From NCBI RefSeq assembly GCF_000744735.1, contig NZ_JQMM01000001.1:310001-374000 (forward strand): a stretch of DNA of 64,000 nucleotides. The letters run 5' to 3'. The DNA comes from Porticoccus hydrocarbonoclasticus MCTG13d. Its GTDB lineage: Bacteria; Pseudomonadota; Gammaproteobacteria; Pseudomonadales; Porticoccaceae. Under the pieces are notes generated by a model. The model did not search any database, was not told where the DNA came from, and saw nothing but the letters and a program-made list of their open reading frames with translations. A program made the position numbers and the translations under genes. Below are positions 17,336 to 25,382 of this stretch, in pieces (positions within the stretch are counted from its first letter, which is position 1; the number at the start of each line of letters is the position of its first letter).

Positions 17336-18775
17336 ATGACTATCACCACTCGCACAGCCATTGGATTCAGTATCACCGGCAGGTATCTGACGCTCTCCTT
17401 TCAGTTTGTCTCAACCATGATCCTGGCCCGGCTGCTGACGCCGGAAGAGATTGGTATTTTCAGTGCAGGCTTTGCCATTGTGGCGCTGGCCCAACTGTTT
17501 CGCGACTTTGGCCTGAATCAGTACATTATTCAGGAAAAAGAATTGAATGAGACGAAAATCAGAACAACCTTCACGCTCAACCTGTTGATGTCCTGGACGC
17601 TGGGGACTTTGCTGTTTTTCGCGGCGGGCCTGATAGCCGATTTTTTTCAGGAAGAAGGTATAGAAACGCTGATCAGAATTCTCTCCTTCAACTTTTTTAT
17701 TATCCCTTTTGGCACTATCACCCTGGCATTGCTGCGCAAGAAAATGCGCTTTCATATCACTGCAGCTATTGGCCTGACCGCAACCCTGTTGGGCATCTGC
17801 GTGTCCCTGGCAACGGCCTACACCGGTTCCGGCTATCTCTGTCTCGCCTATGGCGCGATCACCGAGACCTCCAGCATTGTACTTCTGTCAGTTTTCTTTC
17901 GGCCCAGGGACGTGAGTCTTATCCCCACCCTGGAAGGTGCCAAAAATATATTCAGGTTCGGCTCCATTGTCGGCGCGGGCAACATCATCAACCAGTTTGC
18001 TACCAGTATCACTGATGCCCTGATCGCCCGCATGCTTGGGCTCGCGCAGCTGGGCTACTTTTCCCGGGCCTTTGGTACTTTTTCACTGTTCGATCATATA
18101 TTTGTCAGCAGCATTCGCGGGGTCATACTGCCGCTTTTCTCCCGGGACAACATTCACACAGGCAAGCTGAGGGAGAGTTATCTCAAGGCTGTCACTTACT
18201 CCTATATTTTTGCCTGGCCCTTTTTTACCTTCCTTTTTCTCTACACGGAAGAAACCATAAGGGTGCTGTATGGCACGCAGTGGGATGCCGCCATTCCGCT
18301 GGTAAAAATCCTCTGCCTGGCGGGTGTACTGCTGCCGTCATTTCTGTTTGCCGACAATCTGTTCATTGCCTATGGCAGACCGGGAATTACACTGAAGATC
18401 AAGGTCATTTCAAATATTGCAAAAATCATAATGGTGGGTGGTGCCTGCTTTGTAGGACTGAAAGCGGTCTGCCTGGCACTGGTAGGATTTTTTATTGTCA
18501 GGTTTATGGCCTGCCAGTTTTATGCCAACCAGGTATTTGGCATCGGCATGATAGATGCCGCAAAACCTGCCATGCAGGGTTTGATGCCATTGATTTTCAC
18601 AATATCACCAACACTGGCTGTAAACTCCTTGATGCAGGGGCATATCGAAAGCATTTATGTTCATTTTGCCCTGTTGATGGCAGTGGCATTTGTGGGCTGG
18701 ATCGTTGGTCTCAGGCTTTCCAGGCATGCCTTTTACAATGAAATAACCAGCTTCGCCGGAAAGGGCAGGATATGA
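17336..18775 (+). CDS. Wzx-type polysaccharide flippase (MOP superfamily)
   Basis: 479 residues with 12-14 predicted membrane helices. The N-terminal pattern (SITGRYLTLSFQFVSTMILARLLTPEEIG) and the ARLLTPEEIGIFSAGFAIVALAQLFRDFG style of repeat are characteristic of the polysaccharide biosynthesis/flippase proteins of the MOP superfamily. It should move lipid-linked oligosaccharide across the inner membrane. It is the only flippase seen in the window, so it may serve the XrtA operon as well. It begins a plus-strand operon with a sulfotransferase 33 bp downstream. The start follows the stop-free ATG at 17336; no strong RBS is visible (GACCTG). Confidence 0.9.
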   Translation: MTITTRTAIGFSITGRYLTLSFQFVSTMILARLLTPEEIGIFSAGFAIVALAQLFRDFGLNQYIIQEKELNETKIRTTFTLNLLMSWTLGTLLFFAAGLIADFFQEEGIETLIRILSFNFFIIPFGTITLALLRKKMRFHITAAIGLTATLLGICVSLATAYTGSGYLCLAYGAITETSSIVLLSVFFRPRDVSLIPTLEGAKNIFRFGSIVGAGNIINQFATSITDALIARMLGLAQLGYFSRAFGTFSLFDHIFVSSIRGVILPLFSRDNIHTGKLRESYLKAVTYSYIFAWPFFTFLFLYTEETIRVLYGTQWDAAIPLVKILCLAGVLLPSFLFADNLFIAYGRPGITLKIKVISNIAKIIMVGGACFVGLKAVCLALVGFFIVRFMACQFYANQVFGIGMIDAAKPAMQGLMPLIFTISPTLAVNSLMQGHIESIYVHFALLMAVAFVGWIVGLRLSRHAFYNEITSFAGKGRI

Positions 18776-18808
18776 CAACCATAATCAAGTTCCTGAACAG
18801 GAGTCACT

Positions 18809-19600
18809 GTGTCTATTTATAATCAATTGCGGCTCAGAACCCGCAAGGTATTGCCCCGGCGATTTCATTGTTACTGTATCGGTGCCGCCAAGACCGGTAC
18901 AACGTCCATCTCCTCCATGTTTAAGGCCCATTTTGATTCAGCCCACGAGCCAGCCATTTCAGAGACCAATCATCAAATCATCAACTATTTAAAAAATGAA
19001 ATGACGGCTGAAGAGGTTCAGTCCTTTATTGAAAAACGGGACAGAAAACTGAACCTTGAAATGGAATCTACCCATTCATTAATTTACATAGCAAAGGAAG
19101 TCGTCGGCCTGTTTCCCGACGCAAAATATTTAGTCACCGTCAGGGAGCCACTGAGCTGGATCAGGTCCAGAATCAACTTTCATTTCAAAAAACATCCGCC
19201 GGAATGGGAGGAATATCGCCAGTATTTCTGGATGGACAAAACCCGGGGGTATGATCCGGAAGAGGCCCTTCTCGAGGCCAACCAGCTGGCTTCCCTGGAT
19301 GCCTATCTGTCCCAATATAATGAACACTATCTGCTGGCAAAGCAGCATCTTCCGGAGGCTGCCAGCCTTTACATCAGAACAGATAACCTGTCTCGGGAAT
19401 CTGGAGAAATTGCCCGGTTTTTAAACATCAATGCACGAGATATCAATACCTCACACGCCAACTCCGAACCCGAAAAAGCCTCTTTTATAGAGGGCATTGA
19501 TGAGCACTATCTGACAAGAAAGGTATGGGGCCACTGCGAGGATCTAATCAGGGAGTATTTCCCTGAACGCGTTCCCTTTTATTTGGATGAAATACAATAA
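18809..19600 (+). CDS. Sulfotransferase family protein
   Basis: 263 residues with a GTG start and AACAGGAG 5 bp upstream. The PAPS 5'-phosphosulfate loop CIGAAKTGTTSI is at 23-34 and the 3'-phosphate motif VTVREPLSWIRSRI at about 109-122 contains the expected Arg and Ser. It should transfer sulfate from PAPS to a hydroxyl, most likely on the exopolysaccharide or a lipid-linked repeat unit. It stands between the flippase and the pyruvyltransferase-family gene in one operon. Sulfated exopolysaccharide would fit a marine bacterium. No PAPS-synthesis genes are in the window. Confidence 0.85.
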   Translation: MSIYNQLRLRTRKVLPRRFHCYCIGAAKTGTTSISSMFKAHFDSAHEPAISETNHQIINYLKNEMTAEEVQSFIEKRDRKLNLEMESTHSLIYIAKEVVGLFPDAKYLVTVREPLSWIRSRINFHFKKHPPEWEEYRQYFWMDKTRGYDPEEALLEANQLASLDAYLSQYNEHYLLAKQHLPEAASLYIRTDNLSRESGEIARFLNINARDINTSHANSEPEKASFIEGIDEHYLTRKVWGHCEDLIREYFPERVPFYLDEIQ

Positions 19601-19647
19601 AGTCTGTTCATAGCAACCAATCTCAAACGGCCTGAGGCAACCAATTT

Positions 19648-20532
19648 ATGAAGCTCTGTTACTACCATGACAACGAAGGTAATTTTGGAGACGATTTGAA
19701 TGCCTGGTTGTGGCCAAAGTTACTGCCTGGCGTCATTCAGGGTATCGCCAGGCACGGGGAAGAATACTACGAGGAAAACAACCGGGAAGCGGCCCTGCTG
19801 TATGGAATTGGCACCATACTCGACCAGAGAATTCCCCCTCTGCCGGTAAAATTTATTGCGGGCTCCGGGGTAGGTTATTTCTCTTCACCGGAGATCGATG
19901 ACAAGTTCAATATCTATTTTGTCAGAGGACCGCAAACCGCAAAAAAGCTGGGTATTGATCCCTCGAAAGCACTGACTGATCCCGCTATCCTGTTAAGGGA
20001 GTTCATACCCGAAGCTGAAAAAATTCACGAGGTGTCATTGATCATGCATTGTGACACCGCAAAAAGTGGCTATTGGAAGCATATCGCCAATGACCTGGGA
20101 ATCCACCACATTGACCCAAGGACAAAAGATCCCCTCATCGTTATTAACAATCTGATTGCCTCTAAATACGTCATCACCGAATCACTTCATGGTGCAATTA
20201 TCGCTGATGCCTATGGCATACCCTGGCGACCCATCAACACCATGCCCCATATCAATCAATTCAAATGGCATGACTGGTGCCAGTCAATCAATGTGGCCTA
20301 TGAGCCGGCAAATCTGGTCTCAATTTTTGACGACAGGCGGGCCACCACCACCAAAACCCTGCTCAATAAAGGCAAGGCCTTTCTGGCCAGGCAACAATTG
20401 AAACATCTGATCAAGGAGGGGAAATCCTTTAACAGCAACCCTGCGGTCATTCGTTCTCATACCAGCCAGATGCTGGAAAGACTAGCCCAGTTGACGATTG
20501 ATGCGAATAACCTTCAAGACAGGTTGAAATGA
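19648..20532 (+). CDS. Polysaccharide pyruvyl transferase family protein
   Basis: 294 residues starting MKLCYYHDNEGNFGDDLNAW, the typical N-terminus of this family (GNFGDxL). The C-terminal part has VITESLHGAIIADAYGIP, the conserved SLHG segment that binds the acceptor or donor. The enzyme would add a pyruvyl ketal from phosphoenolpyruvate, or act as a GT-B-like sugar transferase as some relatives do. It is 47 bp after the sulfotransferase and 6 bp before the ATP-grasp/phosphatase fusion. Acidic pyruvate plus sulfate decoration suggests an anionic glycan. Confidence 0.85.
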   Translation: MKLCYYHDNEGNFGDDLNAWLWPKLLPGVIQGIARHGEEYYEENNREAALLYGIGTILDQRIPPLPVKFIAGSGVGYFSSPEIDDKFNIYFVRGPQTAKKLGIDPSKALTDPAILLREFIPEAEKIHEVSLIMHCDTAKSGYWKHIANDLGIHHIDPRTKDPLIVINNLIASKYVITESLHGAIIADAYGIPWRPINTMPHINQFKWHDWCQSINVAYEPANLVSIFDDRRATTTKTLLNKGKAFLARQQLKHLIKEGKSFNSNPAVIRSHTSQMLERLAQLTIDANNLQDRLK

Positions 20533-20538
20533 TTACCA

Positions 20539-22248
20539 ATGACTATCCTTCTTCTTGATGGGGACACATTACCGGCTTTGGCGATTACCCGTTCGTTGGG
20601 TAGCCGGGGCATTCCGGTAGTCGTTGCCTCTCACCAGCAAAACCCCATTGCCGGCTACTCGCGTTACGCATCGAGTATTCTCGATTATCCGAATCCGCTA
20701 CTGGCCCCTGATGACTTTGTTCGCTGGCTGGAAGATCAGCTCACCGATCACCAGTACCAACTGGTGATCCCGGCCACGGAGCGAACCCTGGTGCCCATAG
20801 CCCGGCATTTTCACAACAGCTCCCACTACAACAGGATTGCCGCACCGGAGCTGGATGCACTGGAAACCGTGCTGGACAAGTCGCGGACTGCCCTGCTCGC
20901 CAGGCAGTGCGACGCCCCCCTTCCCGCCAGCTGGGATATAACCGGCATTGAAGCGCTTCAGTCCGCGCTGTCTGAATTCAGCTATCCGATGGTGATCAAA
21001 CCGGGTCGGTCCATTTCAGACAACTCGCTACGGACGCCACTGTCGGTCCGCTACGCCCATTCAGAAGAAGAACTGATCAAAGTGGGCACGGAACTGCTCC
21101 AGCACGGCCATCTGGTGCTGCAGGCGTATTTTTCCGGTATCGGCAAGGGTATTGAGTTAATTGCCAATCGCGGTGAGATCGTTAGCGCCTTTCAGCATCA
21201 GCGTCTTCATGAAATGCCCCTCAGCGGGGGCGGCAGCAGTTATCGGAAAAGTGTCAATGTTGATCCGGTCTTGCTCGATGTCAGTGCCCGGCTGATCAAA
21301 CAGCTGAACTGGCACGGTGTCGCCATGGTGGAATTCAAGCAGAACCCGGAAAGCGGTGAATTTATTCTGATTGAAATCAACGGTCGTTTCTGGGGTTCGC
21401 TGCCCCTCGCCGTTGCCGCCGGCGCAGACTTCCCTCACCAGCTTTACCAGCTTTATACCGCTCAACCGATTGAAACAAAGCCCTACCAGACTGAGATCTA
21501 CTGTCGAAAACTGTCCAGCGATCTTCGTTGGCTGGAAGCCGTGGCACGCAAAGATGCTGATCCCCGGCTGGTGACTATCCCGGCACTGAGCGAGGCCATG
21601 AAAGATTTACTGAAGGTATTCTCCCCCCGACATTATTTCGACGCCCAGTCATTGTCTGATCTGAAACCGGGTCTGGTTGACCTCTGGCAGATTGTTCGCA
21701 GTTACACGGACCGGTTGAGCGGTGTTTACCGCGAGAAACAGTTCCGCAACGGGATTATCAGGCGCAGTCGCTATTCATTGGTCAGCGATCGACTGTCGAC
21801 AGCCAGCCATATACTGTTTTTATGCTATGGCAATATCAATCGCAGTGCTGTGGCTCAGGCCCTGGCAGAAAAAAATATCCCGGATACCGGGCGATATTTC
21901 TTCAAATCAGCAGGATTTCACCCGCTGGGTAACCGACCGGCAGACCCGAGAATGGCCGCTATTGCCGCAGCGGAGGGAGTGCCTATGAACCACCTCCGTT
22001 CGTCGGTACTCTCCACGGAATTAACCGAGTGGGCAGACATCATTTTTGTCATGGAGGCCGATCACGTCAAACAACTGGCTACCTTTTCACAAGCTGCCGC
22101 AGACAAGGCACTGCTGCTCGGCGGCCTGTTTGCTGATCAATCAGCCGCTGAAATTCCGGACCCCTACAACAAACCGCAACCGGTTTACCAGTCGGTCTAC
22201 CGGACTATCGATCAGTGTATTTCAGGCCTGTCAAAACTGGTTTGCTAA
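20539..22248 (+). CDS. ATP-grasp protein fused to low-molecular-weight tyrosine phosphatase
   Basis: 569 residues in two modules. Residues 1 to about 400 are an ATP-grasp ligase of the carbamoyl-phosphate-synthase-like type: the lysine of PMVIKPGRS at 150-158 and the Mg-binding segment EFILIEINGRFWGSLP at 274-289 are clear. Residues about 424-569 are a complete LMW-PTP: the P-loop CYGNINRS at 429-436 fits Cx5R[ST], and the general-acid Asp541 is in IPDPYNKP. LMW-PTPs normally reverse BY-kinase autophosphorylation in capsule systems, and such a kinase is encoded at 44586. The fusion may link amide-bond formation on the glycan with control of its export. The pairing is uncommon in my experience. 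Confidence 0.85.
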   Translation: MTILLLDGDTLPALAITRSLGSRGIPVVVASHQQNPIAGYSRYASSILDYPNPLLAPDDFVRWLEDQLTDHQYQLVIPATERTLVPIARHFHNSSHYNRIAAPELDALETVLDKSRTALLARQCDAPLPASWDITGIEALQSALSEFSYPMVIKPGRSISDNSLRTPLSVRYAHSEEELIKVGTELLQHGHLVLQAYFSGIGKGIELIANRGEIVSAFQHQRLHEMPLSGGGSSYRKSVNVDPVLLDVSARLIKQLNWHGVAMVEFKQNPESGEFILIEINGRFWGSLPLAVAAGADFPHQLYQLYTAQPIETKPYQTEIYCRKLSSDLRWLEAVARKDADPRLVTIPALSEAMKDLLKVFSPRHYFDAQSLSDLKPGLVDLWQIVRSYTDRLSGVYREKQFRNGIIRRSRYSLVSDRLSTASHILFLCYGNINRSAVAQALAEKNIPDTGRYFFKSAGFHPLGNRPADPRMAAIAAAEGVPMNHLRSSVLSTELTEWADIIFVMEADHVKQLATFSQAAADKALLLGGLFADQSAAEIPDPYNKPQPVYQSVYRTIDQCISGLSKLVC

Positions 22249-22261
22249 GGGAGGGATCACT

Positions 22262-23215
22262 ATGAGCTGGCTCAGAGAATTCTGGCCATGGTTGCTGGGA
22301 GCATTTTCTGTCTGCACCGTCCTGTTTATTCTCTACACACTGTTTTTCTCGAACAGGCCCACGGTCAGACAATTCACCTATAAAGAGACCCCCCAGGGAA
22401 AACTCACCCTGGAAATTCATCTGCCCCGGGACTGGTCTGAAGATGACCGCAGACCCGCCGTCCTGTTCTTTTTTGGAGGAGGCTGGATAAGCGGCGGGAT
22501 CGAGCATTTCAGCTGGCAGGCAGATTATCTGGCCCGGCGGGGAATTGTCGCAGTCAGGGTCGACTATCGTGTGGACACACGCCACCACACGACTCCGGAT
22601 AAGGCAGTGGAAGACGGATTTGATGCACTTTTATGGTTACAGCGGCACGCGGTGGGACTGGGCATTAACCCGCAACAGATCGTTTCGTCCGGTGCCTCGG
22701 CGGGCGGCCATATCGCTGCCTGTCTGGCGATATGCAATCACCCGGCGGGCATCGACATGTCATCAATGCGTCCCGCCCTGTTAGTACTGTTCAACCCTGT
22801 ACTCGACCTGGTCAATCCCACGGCGGAAGAGGAGTTCACCAGCCGGGAAATTGAACTGATCGCGATGATGCCCGAGTCAGCGGTCACCAGGCTGTCACCC
22901 AATCTGCATATCGACGGCAGCACGCCACCCACCCTGTTAATGTTTGGTGACCGGGATGGGCTATTGGCGCAGGGCAATTTTTTCGCAGAGAAGGCCTTAT
23001 CAGAAGGGGTGCCCACCACCCTGTTAACCGCACAGGGACAAAAGCACGGCTTTTTTAACCGGGAGCCCTGGCGCAGCGCTACCATTCTGGCTATGGATCA
23101 TTTCTTGCTCGAACAGGGCTATCTTTCCGGCACACCATTGATTGATGAAGCCGTGACAGACATGACATCTGACAAAAAAACAGGGAAGGGAAAGACATTG
23201 ATAGAAAAGCAGTGA
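22262..23215 (+). CDS. Alpha/beta hydrolase (esterase/lipase family)
   Basis: 317 residues from the ATG at 22262, preceded by AAGGGAGGGA; upstream in-frame codons belong to the preceding gene region. One N-terminal membrane anchor (WLLGAFSVCTVLFILYTLFF) precedes the catalytic domain. The oxyanion segment FFFGGGW, the nucleophile elbow SSGASAGGH (GxSxG), the acid in MFGDRDGL and His in KHGFFN form a complete triad. The protein is thus probably an inner-membrane-anchored esterase facing the periplasm. It ends the flippase operon, so removal of acyl groups from the glycan is a likely role. The C-terminal tail is lysine-rich. Confidence 0.87.
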   Translation: MSWLREFWPWLLGAFSVCTVLFILYTLFFSNRPTVRQFTYKETPQGKLTLEIHLPRDWSEDDRRPAVLFFFGGGWISGGIEHFSWQADYLARRGIVAVRVDYRVDTRHHTTPDKAVEDGFDALLWLQRHAVGLGINPQQIVSSGASAGGHIAACLAICNHPAGIDMSSMRPALLVLFNPVLDLVNPTAEEEFTSREIELIAMMPESAVTRLSPNLHIDGSTPPTLLMFGDRDGLLAQGNFFAEKALSEGVPTTLLTAQGQKHGFFNREPWRSATILAMDHFLLEQGYLSGTPLIDEAVTDMTSDKKTGKGKTLIEKQ

Positions 23216-23226
23216 TGGAAAAGTGA

Positions 23227-23264
23227 GCAGATGACAGGTTTTTTCTCAACAGCCTGTCGTCTGC
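23227..23264. terminator. Hairpin between convergent genes, probable terminator
   Basis: GCAGATGACAGG at 23227-23238 pairs with CCTGTCGTCTGC at 23253-23264 (12 bp with one G-T), loop 14 nt. It lies between the stops of the esterase and hflC genes. The T-run is in the loop, not after the stem, so termination efficiency is uncertain. Confidence 0.5.
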
Positions 23265-23276
23265 CCCCAAAAACCA

Positions 23277-24215
23277 CTAACGGTCTGTCTTTTCCAGATA
23301 ACGGAAGAAATCGGAATCCGAGCGAATCATCAAGGTGGCGTTATCACCGAGCGCCTTGTAGGTCTCCAGCGTACGTATAAACGCATAAAACTCCGGATCA
23401 GCACCAAAGGCTTCGCCGTAGATACTGATCGCCTCGGCATCGGCATCCCCGCGAATTTCCTCTGCTTCCCTGGCCGCTTCAGAATTGATGCGACGTAATT
23501 CTCTCTCCATTTCACCGGTGATTTCCAGACTGCGACCCTGGCCTTCGGCACGAAACCGCTCGGCAATGGCCTGACGCTCGGAAATCATGCGGTTTTCCAC
23601 CTGGCGACGCACGGAGTCAATATAGTTAATGCGCTTGATACGAACATCCTTGAGTTCAATACCCAGATCGGACATCAGTTTTGAGGCACTTTTCAGTATC
23701 TCCGACTCCAGTTTTTCACGGCCCAGTTTGGGACGCTTGGTCAGACTGACATCATCCCGATCCTGCTCTACCTCATCGAGCTCATCCACATCAACATCCC
23801 AGTCTCCGGAGCGGACAATCTCTTCCAGTTCTGTGCCGGAAATAATGTCTCTCACCACGGAGTCAATAATGTCGTCGAGGCGGGTACGCCCACCGCGCTC
23901 ATCGCGAACACTGCGCAGGAATTGCAGGGGATCCACAATACGCCAGCGAGCGGTGGTATCCACCTGGATAAACTCACGGCCAAGGGTGGGGATCTGGGAT
24001 ACATCGCCGTCCCAGACCAGCAGGCGCCGATCATAGCGACGCACCTCCTGGACAAAAGGCAGTTTCCAGTGCAAACCCGGGGTGCTGATCACATCCCCCT
24101 GGGGTTCGCCAAACTGGACGATAATGGCCTGCTCGGCTTCATCAACGACAAAGGCCGATGAAAAGACAATGATAGCGACAAAAAGCACGACAAAAAGACT
24201 GGCCAATTTTTTCAT
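23277..24215 (-). CDS. hflC: HflC-like FtsH protease modulator (SPFH domain)
   Basis: 312 residues: one N-terminal membrane anchor (LASLFVVLFVAIIVFSSAFVV), then the SPFH/band-7 domain beginning VDEAEQAIIVQFGEP, and the coiled-coil region with ERQAIAERFRAEGQG and ALGDNATLMIRSDSDFFRYL at the end. In known systems HflC and HflK form a periplasmic cage around the FtsH protease and restrain it. The gene overlaps hflK by 4 bp, as in the usual hflK-hflC order. The pair is not next to hfq/hflX here. Its inclusion between two glycan operons may be incidental. Confidence 0.92.
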   Translation of the reverse strand: MKKLASLFVVLFVAIIVFSSAFVVDEAEQAIIVQFGEPQGDVISTPGLHWKLPFVQEVRRYDRRLLVWDGDVSQIPTLGREFIQVDTTARWRIVDPLQFLRSVRDERGGRTRLDDIIDSVVRDIISGTELEEIVRSGDWDVDVDELDEVEQDRDDVSLTKRPKLGREKLESEILKSASKLMSDLGIELKDVRIKRINYIDSVRRQVENRMISERQAIAERFRAEGQGRSLEITGEMERELRRINSEAAREAEEIRGDADAEAISIYGEAFGADPEFYAFIRTLETYKALGDNATLMIRSDSDFFRYLEKTDR

Positions 24216-25240
24216 TTGCTTGCTCCCTGACGCGCATCACGCACATTCATCAATGGTAGGGGCCCTACCTGATCTTCCTGCACCATGAGTACCTGTCCAA
24301 TATTCGGCAGTATTTCTGCCATGGTTTCCAGATAGAGACGGGTGCGGGTTACTTCAGGTACCGTCTTGTACTCCACCAACATCGCGCGGAACCGGGCAGT
24401 TTCACCAAAGGCACGGTTAACGCGGGCAGTGGCGTAACCCTCGGCCTCGGAAATCAGGCGCTGGGCTTCACCCTCGGCCCGTGGAATCTGCTGATTGGCC
24501 CGTTTGGTGGCTTCATTGATCATTCGTTCGCGTTCCTGGCGAGCTTCGTTCACCTCATTAAACGCAGGCCGCACAGCCTTGGGGGGAACCACGTCCTGCA
24601 ATTCAACGGTAATCACATGAATACCGGAATCGTAGAGATCCATGATGCCCTGAATTTCATCGCGGGCTCCCTGAGCAATTTCGACCCGACCAACAGTCAA
24701 CACCTCTGAACCGAGTCGGTTACCCACTACCCGACGCATCACGGACTCGGAAATATCCCGCAGTGTCAGATCGGGTTCACGTAGCTGGTAGAGGTATTTG
24801 ATGGGATCCTGGATGCGATACTGAACCACCCACTCCACATCGATCACATTCAGGTCGCCTGTGAGCATCAGGGACTCACTGGTAAAGTCGCTCTCGGAGT
24901 AACTGGTCCGGTTGTTGACCTCACCCACACTACGAAAACCAAACTCCTGCTTCAGAACCCGGGCAGATGCCACACGCTGGACTCTGTCGATACCAAAAGG
25001 CAGTTTGAAGTGCAAACCGGGATCCGTAATGTTCACCACGGCGCCAAAGCGTTTGACGACGGCCTGCTGTTCCGGCTGGACTGTGTAGAACGACGAAAAT
25101 ACTGCCCAGAGAACAATAACCAGTACCGGCAGATAAACAATCGCGCTCCCCCCCTTGGGAAGCTTTTTCAGCAATTCAGCAAGGTCTTCGTGGAGATCGC
25201 GCTCCCCACCGGATGAATCCTGCCAAGGGTTCTTCTTCAT
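24212..25240 (-). CDS. hflK: HflK-like FtsH protease modulator (SPFH domain)
   Basis: 342 residues. The N-terminus (MKKNPWQDSSGGERDLHEDL) is the short Gly/acidic lead of HflK, shorter than in E. coli. One membrane helix follows (IVYLPVLVIVLWAVFSSFY), then the SPFH domain from VQPEQQAVVKRFGAVV, with the HflK-type GLHFKLPFGIDRVQ and the coiled coil EVNEARQERERMINEATKRA. Start: CAGGAATC upstream of the ATG at 25240. It is translationally coupled to hflC. The 142-bp upstream gap has no firm promoter. Confidence 0.92.
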   Translation of the reverse strand: MKKNPWQDSSGGERDLHEDLAELLKKLPKGGSAIVYLPVLVIVLWAVFSSFYTVQPEQQAVVKRFGAVVNITDPGLHFKLPFGIDRVQRVASARVLKQEFGFRSVGEVNNRTSYSESDFTSESLMLTGDLNVIDVEWVVQYRIQDPIKYLYQLREPDLTLRDISESVMRRVVGNRLGSEVLTVGRVEIAQGARDEIQGIMDLYDSGIHVITVELQDVVPPKAVRPAFNEVNEARQERERMINEATKRANQQIPRAEGEAQRLISEAEGYATARVNRAFGETARFRAMLVEYKTVPEVTRTRLYLETMAEILPNIGQVLMVQEDQVGPLPLMNVRDARQGASK

Positions 25241-25382
25241 AAATGATTCCTGGAGTTGGGTAATAATTCAGCAACACCCTAACAGTTGAGGCAGAGAGAT
25301 TGCTAACAAAAACTTTTTTGGCAGTGTCTCCAGGGGAGATAACCCTAAGGGGGTCTGTATTAAATCCAGCAGTGTTAAACCA

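Noticed and set aside
19613-19645. Direct repeat GCAACCAAT twice, 24 nt apart, before the pyruvyltransferase-family gene
   Set aside because: Only 9 nt, inside an operon; probably chance.
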